A stretch of 64,000 nucleotides of DNA from Sphingomonas dokdonensis (GTDB taxonomy: Bacteria; Pseudomonadota; Alphaproteobacteria; Sphingomonadales; Sphingomonadaceae): the NCBI RefSeq assembly GCF_002197685.1, contig NZ_NBBI01000008.1, positions 1 through 64,000 of the forward strand, read 5' to 3'. Below the pieces are notes generated by a model. It saw nothing but the letters and a program-made list of their open reading frames with translations, did no database searches and was not told the origin of the DNA. A program made the translations under genes and the position numbers. Below, in pieces: positions 46,705 to 55,738 of this stretch (the stretch's first letter is position 1; each line of letters starts with the position of its first letter).

Positions 46705-49002
46705 TCATCCACCCTTCTGCGCGTCACGCGGTGTCAGCTGACCCGGCGAGATGAAGCCGATCGGCTGGATCGAGGCTGCATCCTGCTTCAGCTTGGCCGC
46801 GATCTGCTTGTAATCACGCTCCATCTCGTCGGTCACGCTCGCGCGCGATTCCTCCAGCGCCGCCTCGAAATGCGCCATCGTCACCTCCTGCGCACCCAGC
46901 GACTTGCGCAGCGCGATCAGGCCGGCCCGCCGCACCACATCGCCCAGATCGGCGCCGGTGAACCGCTCGGTCCGCCGCGCCACCAGATCCAGATCGACAT
47001 CGTCGGCCAGCGGCATCTTCGCCGTCTGAATGCCAAGGATCCGCCGTCGTCCCGGCTCATCCGGCACGCCGACATAGATCAGCTCGTCGAACCGCCCCGG
47101 CCGCAGCAGCGCCGGATCGATCAGGTTCGGCCGGTTGGTCGCCCCGATCACGACGACGGATTGCAATTCCTCCAACCCGTCCATCTCGGCGAGAATGGTG
47201 TTCACCACACGCTCGGTCACCTGCGGCTCGCCCAGACCGCCGCCACGCGCCGGCACCAGCGAATCGAGCTCGTCGATGAAGATCACCGTCGGCGCGACTT
47301 GCCGCGCGCGGGCGAACAGCCGGGTAATCTGCTGCTCGCTTTCACCATACCATTTGCTGAGCAGATCGCTTGACTTGGTGGCGATGAAATTCGCCTCCGC
47401 CTCGCGTGCCACGGCCTTCGCCAGCAGCGTCTTGCCGGTGCCCGGCGGACCATAGAGCAGGAAGCCCTTGGCCGGCCGGATCCCTATGCGGCGAAAGGCA
47501 TCCGGGTCCTTCAGCGGCAGCTCGACGCCTTCCTTCAGGCGCATCTGCGCATCGTCCAACCCGCCGACATCCTCCCAGCGGACGGTCGGCGCCTGCACCA
47601 TCACTTCGCGCATCGCGCTCGGCTGGACGCGCTTCAGCGCCTCCATGAAGTCCTCGCGCGTCACCGCCAGCGTGTCGAGCACCTCGGGCGGAATCGTCCG
47701 CTCCTCCAGGTTCAGCCGCGGCATGATCCGCCGCACCGCCTCGATCGCCGCTTCGCGGGTCAGCGCCGCAAGGTCCGCACCGACGAAGCCGAAGGTGGTG
47801 CGCGCCAGCTCGTTCAGGTCGACCTTGTCGCCCAGCGGCATGCCGCGCGTGTGAATGCCCAGGATTTCGCGCCGCCCGCGCTCGTCCGGCACGCCGACCA
47901 CGATCTCGCGGTCGAACCGGCCCGGCCGCCGCAGCGCTTCGTCGATCGCTTCCGGTCGGTTGGTGGCGGCGATGACGACCAGGTTCGCCCGCGCCTCCAG
48001 CCCGTCCATCAGCGTCAAGAGCTGCGCGACGACACGCTTCTCCGCCTCGCCCGAAACTTGTCCGCGCTTTGGCGCGATGGAGTCGATCTCGTCGATGAAG
48101 ACGATGGAGGGCGCGGATTTGGACGCTTCCTCGAACACCTGCCGCAGCCGGCCTTCACTCTCGCCATAGGCCGACCCCATGATCTCGGGGCCGTTAATGA
48201 GGAAGAATTGCGCGTCGCTCTCGTTGGCGACGGCGCGCGCCAGCCGGGTCTTGCCAGTGCCGGGCGGGCCGTGGAGCAGCACGCCCTTGGGCGGATCGAC
48301 GCCCAGCCGCTGGAACAATTCGGGGTAGCGCAGCGGCAGCTCCACCATCTCACGCAGCTGGTCGATCGTCGTCGCCATACCGCCGATATCGTCATAGGTG
48401 ACGTCGGCCCGCCGCGCCTCGCTCGGCTCCTCATATTCGGGCCGCAGCTCAACCTCGGTATTCTCGTCGATGTGGACGATGCCCTTGGGCGCCGCGGACA
48501 CGACGACCAGACGGATCTCCTGCAGCGCATAGGCCGGTGCATTGACGAACTGCTGCATCCCCGGCGGCATGTTCGCCACCCGCTGATGCCCCGCGGTCGC
48601 TACCACGTCGCCTTGCGCCAGCGGCCGGCCGATAAAGGTGCGCTTCAGCGCAACCGTCGATCCTTGCAAGCGCAGGTTCTGCGCGGCCGGGGCGAAGACC
48701 ACGCGCGTCGCCGGCTTCGATTCCGCCCGCCGCACCTCGACGAAGTCGCCCGAGCCGACCCCGGCATTGGCGCGCTGCAGGCCATCGATGCGCACCAGCG
48801 CGAGCCCCTCGTCCTCGGAATACGGGCCGACCGCGCGCGCCGGCGTCGACTTCTTCCCCACGATTTCGATCACGTCGCCTTCGGTCACGCCCAGCGATGC
48901 CATGAACGCCCGCGGCAAATGCGCAATGCCGCGCCCGCTATCCTCGGGCCTTGCGTTGGCAACCTGTAATTTGGTCGCCGGTGTATCGCTATCGGCCAAC
49001 AC
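46705..49002 (-). CDS. CDC48/VCP-like double AAA ATPase (765 aa)
   Basis: N-terminal double-psi barrel-like domain (residues about 5-185: LQVANARPEDSGRGIAHLPR, FIGRPLAQGDVV), then two AAA modules. D1 has GPPGTGKT, FIDEIDSIAPKRG and an ATNRPEAID arm; D2 has YGPPGTGKT, FIDELDSLVPARG and GATNRPNLID. All Walker motifs are intact, unlike many bacterial fragments. Archaeal and eukaryotic relatives unfold or extract proteins. GTG start with AAGGAG; a TTG at 48999 is in frame. Confidence 0.93.
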   Translation of the reverse strand: MLADSDTPATKLQVANARPEDSGRGIAHLPRAFMASLGVTEGDVIEIVGKKSTPARAVGPYSEDEGLALVRIDGLQRANAGVGSGDFVEVRRAESKPATRVVFAPAAQNLRLQGSTVALKRTFIGRPLAQGDVVATAGHQRVANMPPGMQQFVNAPAYALQEIRLVVVSAAPKGIVHIDENTEVELRPEYEEPSEARRADVTYDDIGGMATTIDQLREMVELPLRYPELFQRLGVDPPKGVLLHGPPGTGKTRLARAVANESDAQFFLINGPEIMGSAYGESEGRLRQVFEEASKSAPSIVFIDEIDSIAPKRGQVSGEAEKRVVAQLLTLMDGLEARANLVVIAATNRPEAIDEALRRPGRFDREIVVGVPDERGRREILGIHTRGMPLGDKVDLNELARTTFGFVGADLAALTREAAIEAVRRIMPRLNLEERTIPPEVLDTLAVTREDFMEALKRVQPSAMREVMVQAPTVRWEDVGGLDDAQMRLKEGVELPLKDPDAFRRIGIRPAKGFLLYGPPGTGKTLLAKAVAREAEANFIATKSSDLLSKWYGESEQQITRLFARARQVAPTVIFIDELDSLVPARGGGLGEPQVTERVVNTILAEMDGLEELQSVVVIGATNRPNLIDPALLRPGRFDELIYVGVPDEPGRRRILGIQTAKMPLADDVDLDLVARRTERFTGADLGDVVRRAGLIALRKSLGAQEVTMAHFEAALEESRASVTDEMERDYKQIAAKLKQDAASIQPIGFISPGQLTPRDAQKGG

Positions 49003-49105
49003 GCTTCTCCTTCGGTATTCGCATCCGCTAAGATAGATACGCACGACGGCGATTTGAGTGGCCGACGGCTCAGCAGTATTTCGGCACGGGAAAGGAAAGG
49101 GTGCA

Positions 49106-50161
49106 ATGCTGTCCGCACAGGAGGTCCGGGCCGGCTGGCAGGCGTTCCTCGGCCGCCTTCCCAATGACGAGATGCTCCACGGGCACATGCAATGCGAAAA
49201 CCGCGCGCAGCTCGTCGCGCGGCTCAGCCGGTCGGACGAGTTCCAGAAGCGCGTGTCGTTGGGGTATACGTCCCTGCTCGATGCGGTTGTCGGCTTCGAT
49301 CGCGTCACCGCGCGGGGAGAGGCGATACATGCATTCACCGTCCCCACCGCCCTTTCGCGAAGCCCCGATCCGATCCGTCGCTGCCTGATCGTCGGCGCCT
49401 GCCTGCTGCAAGCCTGGCCCGACGAGATCGCGCTGGACGACGGGCTCGCCCAGGTCGATTTCGTTCTTATCTCGCACGGTGGCGAGATCGCCCGTCAGGC
49501 ACCGCTGCCGCTCGACCGCTACGATTGCGCGATCCTCCAGGTGCCCTTGCGAATGGTGCTCCACGATCGCGAGCTGTTCGCGTGCAGCTATGCGGACCTC
49601 GCAAGCTATGACGAAGCGTTCGCTCGGTGCGTCGACCGGATGCAGACCGCGCTAACGTTGCAGTTGGAGCAGCTTGCCGGCCGACCGGTCTTTGTCCTGA
49701 ACTACATGGCGCCGATGCAGTCCACGCTGGGGCGCCTTCTGCCGCGGTACGATCTGCGCAATCCCACCTTCTTTATCGAGGAACTCAACCGGGCGCTTGC
49801 CGGCATGATCGCGCAGCACGACAACGTTCATCTGCTCGACATCGATCACCTGTCCGCCACGATCGGCCGCCGCCTGATCCAGGACGATCCGTTCGCGATC
49901 ACCACCCATGGCTCGCTCGTCGGTGATTACGATTTCGGCGTTGATCGCAACCGGCTGGAACCCAGCGTGCCGCATGCGGGCAAAAACTCTCTCAGCGCAC
50001 GGCTGGAGGAGACACCGCGGAACAATCCATGCCGGTCGGTCTTTGCAGACGCCGGCTGGCAATCTGCCGGCACCGTCTGGCATTCCCGCGGCCCGATGAT
50101 GAGCCCAGACCATGTTGCGTTGACGCTGGCGCCCTCGGCACCGGCCAGGCTGAACGCATAA
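49106..50161 (+). CDS. Protein with DUF4214-like start and SGNH/FkbH-like part (351 aa)
   Basis: Residues 5-45 (VRAGWQAFLGRLPNDE...LVARLSRSDEFQKR) follow the DUF4214 plan (LGR-P then S-x-EF). The middle (VGACLLQAWPDEIAL, QVDFVLISHGG) and later VHLLDIDHLSATIGRRLIQDD and HGSLVGDYDFG resemble the SGNH/FkbH-type part of polysaccharide-modifying proteins. AAAGG precedes the ATG. Cytosolic, no signal peptide. Family match is partial. Confidence 0.6.
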   Translation: MLSAQEVRAGWQAFLGRLPNDEMLHGHMQCENRAQLVARLSRSDEFQKRVSLGYTSLLDAVVGFDRVTARGEAIHAFTVPTALSRSPDPIRRCLIVGACLLQAWPDEIALDDGLAQVDFVLISHGGEIARQAPLPLDRYDCAILQVPLRMVLHDRELFACSYADLASYDEAFARCVDRMQTALTLQLEQLAGRPVFVLNYMAPMQSTLGRLLPRYDLRNPTFFIEELNRALAGMIAQHDNVHLLDIDHLSATIGRRLIQDDPFAITTHGSLVGDYDFGVDRNRLEPSVPHAGKNSLSARLEETPRNNPCRSVFADAGWQSAGTVWHSRGPMMSPDHVALTLAPSAPARLNA

Positions 50162-50188
50162 AAAAAGGGCCGGCCCGAAGGCCAGCCC
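50161..50188 (-). terminator. Minus-strand terminator with UUCG tetraloop
   Basis: GGGCTGGCC pairs with GGCCGGCCC around TTCG (nine pairs, one G-T), directly followed by TTTTTT. On the plus strand the same stem is followed by weaker GTTTTT, so it may partly serve the gene ending at 50161. Confidence 0.85.
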
Positions 50189-50235
50189 ATGAAAGTTTTT
50201 AGGAGAGGATGCCTGAAAGGCCCGCTCTATGTGTC
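50161..50235 (-). ncRNA. Candidate small RNA with UUCG-loop terminator
   Basis: On the minus strand a strong terminator stands at 50161-50188, yet no minus-strand gene precedes it. The transcript would include hairpin GCCT-TTC-AGGC (50211-50221) and an unpaired stretch with CTCTCCT, which resembles an anti-Shine-Dalgarno loop. The 5' end is not fixed. Candidate only. Confidence 0.5.
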
Positions 50236-50356
50236 TCGCTCGCGCTTATTGTGCAAGTGCGAAGAAATACGTAGTGAGTGCAAAACTTGCATGCGTGCTT
50301 GCCGGAAAGTGCCGCTGCCCGCATGATGGCGTTTGATCTCGAACGATGGATTGACG

Positions 50357-51247
50357 ATGCGCAGGCTCCCCCCGCTTACCGCGATCGAGGCGTTTGTCGC
50401 CGTCGCGCGCATGGGGTCGGTGAAGCTGGCGGCAGAGGAGCTCGCCCTGTCCGCACCGGCGCTCAGCCGGCGCCTGCAAACGCTGGAGCGTTTCCTCGGG
50501 CGATCATTGTTCGACCGCCGCCACCAGGCCATGGTGCTGAATGGCGACGGCGACCGTCTCCTGACGCAGATCGCGCCACTGCTCGATCAACTGTCCGATG
50601 TGGTGGAATCGATGACGAGCGCGGCGGAGGTACTGCGCCTGCGCTTGGGCGTCCTGCCGCTGTTCGCCTCTCAGCGACTGTTTCCGCGGCTGGCGCAATT
50701 GCGCGGCGCGCATCCTGAACTGCACCTCGATATCGATACCGGCGCACATGGCGTTGCACGTCTCGGCGAAGGGCTGGATGCCGTGATCGCGCTCGCCCGC
50801 GACATTGATCCGAGCCTCTACGCGCACCGGCTCGATCGCAATCGCGTCTACGTCATCGGCGCGCGGTCCCTGGTGGAGCGCGCCGATCCGATCGTCCGCC
50901 CGGAACAGCTGGCGACCCTCACCGCACTGGTGCACCGCGAAATGCCCGATACGTTCAGCGCGTGGCGTACCGCGGCGGGCCTTCACGACATCGAGCCGCT
51001 GGCCATCGACCATTTCGATTCGGGCGCGTTGATGCTCGAGGCGGCGGCGCAGGGCCTCGGCGTCGCGTTCATGCACGAAAGCCATTTTCAGGACGCGGCC
51101 GACCCGCGGCTGGTGCGGCTGTTCGATATCGAGGTGGTCAGCCCGTACAGCTACTGGTTCGTCTGCCGTCCCCGCGCGCTTCAGATGCGGCAGGTCCGCA
51201 TTTTCAAGGACTGGCTGATCAGGACGCTGGGCACCGAACCAGCCTGA
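50357..51247 (+). CDS. LysR-family regulator (296 aa)
   Basis: N-terminal helix-turn-helix (PPLTAIEAFVAVARMGSVKL, then LALSAPALSRRLQTLERFLG), followed by a substrate-binding domain (LRLGVLPLFASQRLFPRL). Unlike the AmpR-like gene at 19.8 kb it has no neighbouring target on the opposite strand; the nearest gene is convergent. Target and effector unknown. Confidence 0.87.
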   Translation: MRRLPPLTAIEAFVAVARMGSVKLAAEELALSAPALSRRLQTLERFLGRSLFDRRHQAMVLNGDGDRLLTQIAPLLDQLSDVVESMTSAAEVLRLRLGVLPLFASQRLFPRLAQLRGAHPELHLDIDTGAHGVARLGEGLDAVIALARDIDPSLYAHRLDRNRVYVIGARSLVERADPIVRPEQLATLTALVHREMPDTFSAWRTAAGLHDIEPLAIDHFDSGALMLEAAAQGLGVAFMHESHFQDAADPRLVRLFDIEVVSPYSYWFVCRPRALQMRQVRIFKDWLIRTLGTEPA

Positions 51248-51327
51248 CAGCGGCAGCCAAGCCGGCAGCGGCGATCGGCACGATGCCGGATCGCCGCTGC
51301 CAGATTGGGCAATTCCGTCGTCGCGGC

Positions 51328-51783
51328 TCAGGAAGCGCGCATCTTGGTGATCTTGCCCGGCTCGCGCGGCGGCTCGCCCTTGGGCAGCGCGTCGATCAGG
51401 TCCATGCCGTCGGTCACTTCGCCCCACACGGTATACTGGCCGTCGAGGAAGCGTGCGTCGTCGAAGCAGATGAAGAACTGCGAATTAGCGCTGTTCGGAT
51501 CGTTGGTCCGCGCCATCGAGCAGACGCCGCGCACGTGCGGCTCCTTGGAGAACTCCTGCTTCAGGTTCGGCTTGTCGGAGCCGTGCATGCCGGTGCCGGT
51601 CGGATCGCCGCCCTGCGCCATGAAGCCCGGGATAACACGGTGGAACACAACGCCGTCGTAGAAGCCGTCGTTGGCCAGCTCGGCAATGCGCTTCACGTGC
51701 TCGGGCGCCAGATCGGGGCGCAGCTTGATCGTGACGTCGCCGCCATCCAGCGTCATCACCAGCGTGCTATAAGTATCGGCCAT
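51328..51783 (-). CDS. Cyclophilin-type peptidyl-prolyl isomerase (151 aa)
   Basis: Cytoplasmic PpiB-like enzyme that speeds up proline isomerisation. Family blocks YDGVVFHRVIPGFMAQGGDP (Arg), HVRGVCSMAR, NSANSQFFIC and VWGEVTDGMDLID. No signal peptide. Confidence 0.93.
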   Translation of the reverse strand: MADTYSTLVMTLDGGDVTIKLRPDLAPEHVKRIAELANDGFYDGVVFHRVIPGFMAQGGDPTGTGMHGSDKPNLKQEFSKEPHVRGVCSMARTNDPNSANSQFFICFDDARFLDGQYTVWGEVTDGMDLIDALPKGEPPREPGKITKMRAS

Positions 51784-51921
51784 ACCAGGCTCCTTCCGGG
51801 GTCATCGGGAATGCGGCGCCCTACGCGCGCCACCGCATGAACGCAAATCGCCGCGGTTGGCACCGCCCCCCGGTGCCGCTAGAGGCGCGACACGAACAGG
51901 CAGCCGACCGGGAGGCGGGCG

Positions 51922-53331
51922 ATGAGCGATACCGAACTCCGCGGCGACGATCGCATCGAGGATGGCGAGCGCCAGCTCGACGAGGACGACCGGCTGAAGC
52001 CCGAGTTCGTCGATGCGGTGCTGGAGGCGGTTGACGCTGGCGACACCGACGAGGCCAAGCGCCTCGTCGAGCCGCTCCATCCCGCCGACATTGCCGACCT
52101 GTTCGAACTGACGCCGGAGGACCGACGCGCGCCGCTCGCCGCTGCCGTCGCCGGCCTGCTCGACGGCGACGTGTTCGCCGAAATGAACGATTACGTCCGC
52201 GAACAGCTGATCGACGCGCTCGACGCGCGGCAGGTCGCGGACATCGCCTCCGAACTCGATACCGACGACGCCGTCGCGATCATCGAGGACATGGACGCCG
52301 AGGACCAGCGCGAGGTGCTCCGCGCGATGGAGCCCGACGATCGCGCCGCGATCGAGGAGGCGCTGAGCTACCCCGAGGAATCCGCCGGCCGCCTGATGCA
52401 GCGCGAGCTGATCGCGGTGCCCGAACATTGGACTGTCGGCGACACGATCGATTACCTGCGCGGTCATGAGGAACTGACCACCGATTTCTGGGAAGTGTTC
52501 GTGGTCGATCCCGCGCACCGCCCGGTCGGCACCTGCGCCCTTTCCTGGCTGCTGCGCACGCCGCGCGCCGTGTCGATGTCGGACGTCATGCAGCGCGAGC
52601 AGACGCTGATCCCGGTCGACATGGATCAGGAGGAAGTGTCGCTGCGCTTCCAGAAATACGCGCTCATCTCTGCCGCGGTGATCGACGGATCGGGCCGGCT
52701 GGTCGGCATGATCACCGTCGACGACATCGTGCACATCATTCAGGAAGAAGCCGGAGAGGACGCGCTGTTGCTCTCCGGCGCCGGCGAAGGCGATATCAAC
52801 GAGCCGGTGCTGGACAGCTACAAGGCGCGCGTGCGCTGGCTGATCGCGAACCTCTTCACCGCGCTCCTCGCCTCCTTCATCATCTCGCGATTCGAAGGCA
52901 CGATCCAGCGCATGGTCGCGCTCGCCACGCTGATGCCGATCGTCGCCGGGGTCGGCGGCAATGCCGGCACGCAGACGCTCGCCGTCACCGTGCGCGCCAT
53001 GGCGACGAACCAGCTGACGCAGTCGAACACGGCGCGTGCGATCCGGCGTGAGATCCACGTCGCCTTGTTGAACGGCATGACGATTGCGCTGGTCATCGGC
53101 ACCGGCGTCGGTTTCATCTTCGCCAATCCCATGCTCGGCGGTGTGATCGCGGCGGCGATGATGACCAACATCCTGGTCGCGGGTCTCGCCGGCGTGCTCG
53201 TGCCAGTGGTGCTGGAACGATTGAAGGCGGATCCGGCCGTATCGTCATCGGTGTTCGTCACGATGACGACCGATTCGATCGGCTTTCTCGCCTTCCTCGG
53301 TCTTGCGACCGCCTCTGGCCTCGTCGGCTGA
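51922..53331 (+). CDS. mgtE: MgtE magnesium transporter (469 aa)
   Basis: N-terminal helical superhelix domain (MgtE_N, HPADIADLFELTPEDRR), two CBS repeats (EHWTVGDTIDYLRG, RPVGTCALSWLLRTPR) that gate in response to Mg2+, and a C-terminal five-helix pore with GVGGNAGTQTLAVTVR, the channel signature. GGGAGG before the ATG. No M-box riboswitch recognised in the 138-base gap upstream. Confidence 0.94.
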   Translation: MSDTELRGDDRIEDGERQLDEDDRLKPEFVDAVLEAVDAGDTDEAKRLVEPLHPADIADLFELTPEDRRAPLAAAVAGLLDGDVFAEMNDYVREQLIDALDARQVADIASELDTDDAVAIIEDMDAEDQREVLRAMEPDDRAAIEEALSYPEESAGRLMQRELIAVPEHWTVGDTIDYLRGHEELTTDFWEVFVVDPAHRPVGTCALSWLLRTPRAVSMSDVMQREQTLIPVDMDQEEVSLRFQKYALISAAVIDGSGRLVGMITVDDIVHIIQEEAGEDALLLSGAGEGDINEPVLDSYKARVRWLIANLFTALLASFIISRFEGTIQRMVALATLMPIVAGVGGNAGTQTLAVTVRAMATNQLTQSNTARAIRREIHVALLNGMTIALVIGTGVGFIFANPMLGGVIAAAMMTNILVAGLAGVLVPVVLERLKADPAVSSSVFVTMTTDSIGFLAFLGLATASGLVG

Positions 53332-53341
53332 GGCTCCCCAC

Positions 53342-53773
53342 ATGGCGGCGTACATGCCGCCTGAAACCGATCCCCTCCACATCACCAAGGTCGCCTTTGG
53401 GCACACCAACGTCGAACATCTCGCGCAGCGTCTGCGCGAGCGCGGCGAGGAAGGGCCACTGTTCCTGACGACGCGCTACCTGCCGAAGCGACATGAGGAG
53501 ATCGTCGGCCGCGGCTCCTTGTTTTGGATCATCAAGCATCAGCTGGTCGCCCGCTCGCCGATCCTGTCGTTTGGTGAGGCGGAGGGCGGCCGCGTCGCGA
53601 TCTTTATCGATCCCAAGGTCCGGCTGGTCGCCGCCCGGCCCAAGCGCGCGCATCAGGGCTGGCGCTATCTGGAACATGCCGACGCGCCCACCGATCTTGG
53701 CGGCGACGGCACCGGCATGGCGGAACTGCCACCGGCCCTGCTCGGGAAACTGGCCGAGCTCGGGCTCGTTTAG
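53342..53773 (+). CDS. DUF1489 protein (143 aa)
   Basis: Small soluble protein with the DUF1489 plan: LHITKVAFGHTNVEHLAQRL, FLTTRYLPKRHEEIVGRGSLFWIIKHQL and HQGWRYL. Alphaproteobacterial and of unknown function. Starts at ATG 53342; a start at 53354 fits as well. It converges with divK, overlapping by four bases. Confidence 0.82.
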   Translation: MAAYMPPETDPLHITKVAFGHTNVEHLAQRLRERGEEGPLFLTTRYLPKRHEEIVGRGSLFWIIKHQLVARSPILSFGEAEGGRVAIFIDPKVRLVAARPKRAHQGWRYLEHADAPTDLGGDGTGMAELPPALLGKLAELGLV

Positions 53774-54132
53774 GTCAGCGTGCCGACCACTTCCATGAAC
53801 CGCGCAAGGCTGATCGGCTTTGACACATAGGCTTCCGCTCCCGCGCCGCGGATCCGCTCCTCGTCATCGCGTCCGGCATAGGCCGTCACCGCCATTACGG
53901 GGATCGCCCGCAGGTCCTCGTCCGCCTTCAGCTCCAGGATCAGCTCATAGCCCGTCACATGCGGCATCTGGACGTCCATGATGATCAGGTCCGGCGCGAA
54001 TTCCCGCGTGCGCGCCACCGCTTCGCGCCCGTCGCGCACCGGCTCGGCGACAAATTCATGCGCGCGCAGCAGGTCGCAGAACAGCTTCAGGTTCAGTTCG
54101 TTGTCCTCGACAACGAGCACCTTCTTTGCCAC
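53770..54132 (-). CDS. divK: DivK-type cell-cycle response regulator (120 aa)
   Basis: Single receiver domain: VLVVEDNELNLKLFCDLL (acidic pair), Asp53 in LIIMDVQMPHVTG, VTAYAGRDDEER and AYVSKPISLARFMEVV. These match DivK, which works with DivJ/PleC and DivL to control CckA. ChpT, another part of this pathway, is at 29.1 kb. Stand-alone gene, as in other alphaproteobacteria. Confidence 0.9.
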   Translation of the reverse strand: MAKKVLVVEDNELNLKLFCDLLRAHEFVAEPVRDGREAVARTREFAPDLIIMDVQMPHVTGYELILELKADEDLRAIPVMAVTAYAGRDDEERIRGAGAEAYVSKPISLARFMEVVGTLT

Positions 54133-54169
54133 GCGCGTCTTTCCCCCGGTTCGCAGGCGAAGATAGGCA

Positions 54170-54445
54170 ATGAAACAAGGCGTTTCAAACGAAGAACCGG
54201 CTGACGCGATCGCGCTTCAGGCGCTTGCCTGGACGCTCTCCGATCCCGATCGCGCCGCGCGCCTCCTCTCGCTGACCGGTCTTGACCCGGACGATCTGCG
54301 CTCGCGCCTTGCTGATCCGTCGGTGCTGGCCGCCTGCCTCCAGTTTCTCGAGGCGCACGAGCCAGACCTTATCGCCTGTTCCGAGGCGCTCGATATTTCG
54401 CCAGAGGCGCTGGTCCGCGCCCGCCACCGTTTGGAGTCGCTATGA
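54170..54445 (+). CDS. DUF3572 protein (91 aa)
   Basis: Helical acidic protein of the alphaproteobacterial DUF3572 family: AIALQALAWTLSDPDRAARL and LSLTGLDPDDLRSRLADPSV. Commonly found next to divK. Unknown function. ATGA overlap with the following HAD gene. Confidence 0.85.
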   Translation: MKQGVSNEEPADAIALQALAWTLSDPDRAARLLSLTGLDPDDLRSRLADPSVLAACLQFLEAHEPDLIACSEALDISPEALVRARHRLESL

Positions 54446-55083
54446 CCGATACCGCCGCGCGCCCCCTGCTCATTTCCGATTGCGACGAGGTGCTGCTGCA
54501 CATGGTGCGCCACTTCGGCACCTGGCTGGGCGAAGCGCACGCCGTGGATTTCGAGCCGAAGAGTTGGGAATTGGGCCGCAACATGCGCCGCCGCGCCGAT
54601 GGCAGCGTGCCCACGCGTGAGGAGATGATGGGCTTCCTCGACGGCTTCTTCCCGGGCGAGATGCACCGCCAGACGCTGGTGCCGCACGCCGGCGAGGCGC
54701 TGGCGAAGATCGCCGAGGTCGCCGACATCGTGATCCTGACGAACCTGCAGGACCAATGCCGCACGCACCGCATGGACCAGCTCGCCGCCTTCGGCATCGA
54801 ACATCGCGTGGAATGCAATCAGGGGCCGAAGGGCGGTCCCGTCGCCGCGCTGGTTGCCGAGCACGGAAACCCCGTCACCGTCTTCATCGACGATCTGCCG
54901 ATGCACCACCAATCGGTTGCGGAGCATGCGCCGGGCGTCCACCGGCTACACATGGTGGCCGAGCCGACGCTCGCTCCCGGCGTGCCCCCTGCGCCCGCCG
55001 CGCATGCCCGCATCGATACCTGGCCGGAGGCGCTGGCGTGGATCACCGATCGCTTCGCCGCGGGCCAGCCGGCAGAGCATTGA
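54442..55083 (+). CDS. HAD-like hydrolase (213 aa)
   Basis: Motif I reads ISDCDEVLL (family D-x-D, here D-C-D), motif II ILTNLQDQ (Thr), a Lys in QGPKGGP and motif IV VFIDDLPMHH. Layout fits a small phosphatase of the HAD class. Substrate unknown. Coupled with DUF3572. Confidence 0.82.
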   Translation: MTDTAARPLLISDCDEVLLHMVRHFGTWLGEAHAVDFEPKSWELGRNMRRRADGSVPTREEMMGFLDGFFPGEMHRQTLVPHAGEALAKIAEVADIVILTNLQDQCRTHRMDQLAAFGIEHRVECNQGPKGGPVAALVAEHGNPVTVFIDDLPMHHQSVAEHAPGVHRLHMVAEPTLAPGVPPAPAAHARIDTWPEALAWITDRFAAGQPAEH

Positions 55084-55116
55084 CCCGCGCCCATCGCTGG
55101 TGTTGAACCCGGTCGC

Positions 55117-55584
55117 ATGACTGACCGTATCGATCAAAAGCTCGCGGAGCTCGGCCTCACGCTGCCGACCGCCGCTGCCCCCGTTGCCACCTATGTTCCG
55201 GCCGTCGAGGCCGGTGGTCTTCTCCATGTCTCCGGCCAGCTGCCGTTCCGCGACGGCAAGGTCGTGACCGGCCAGCTCGGCACCGATGTCGACGTCGCCG
55301 CCGGTCAGGACGCTGCCAAGCTGTGCGCGCTGATGGTCGTGGCGCAGGCGAAGGCCGCACTCGGCGGCGACCTGTCGCGCGTCGCGCGCATCGTGAAGCT
55401 CGGCGTGTTCGTGAACTCGGCCGCCGGCTTCGGCGATCAGCCCGAAGTGGCGAACGGCGCGTCGGACCTGATGGTCGCGCTGTTCGACGACAAGGGCAAG
55501 CACGCCCGCGCCGCCGTCGGTGTCGCTGCCCTGCCGCGCAACGCCGCTGTCGAGGTCGACGCCATCATCGCGGTGACCAACTGA
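55117..55584 (+). CDS. RidA family protein (155 aa)
   Basis: YjgF/YER057c/UK114 fold of the longer subgroup: LHVSGQLPFRDGKVVTGQLG, LCALMVVAQAKAALGGDLSRV, HARAAVGVAALPRNAAVEVD. The terminal Arg equivalent (KHARAAVG) is present, so enamine/imine deaminase activity is plausible. Follows the HAD gene. Confidence 0.88.
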   Translation: MTDRIDQKLAELGLTLPTAAAPVATYVPAVEAGGLLHVSGQLPFRDGKVVTGQLGTDVDVAAGQDAAKLCALMVVAQAKAALGGDLSRVARIVKLGVFVNSAAGFGDQPEVANGASDLMVALFDDKGKHARAAVGVAALPRNAAVEVDAIIAVTN

Positions 55585-55738
55585 ACTTAATCGCTGTCTC
55601 TCCGTTCGGGCTGGGCGTGCACTATTCCGATCGCCACTTCTCACCGCCGCCGCTTCCAGCAAGCGATGGCATGTGGCGATCCCCTGGCACCCGGCCCGAC
55701 GGTTACCCGTTTTCTCACAAGATCATGAGCGCACGCCG

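Noticed and set aside
50190..50324. 44-codon plus-strand ORF with several cysteines before the LysR gene
   Set aside because: It overlaps the terminator/sRNA candidate, its ATG lies in the hairpin and there is no ribosome binding site.
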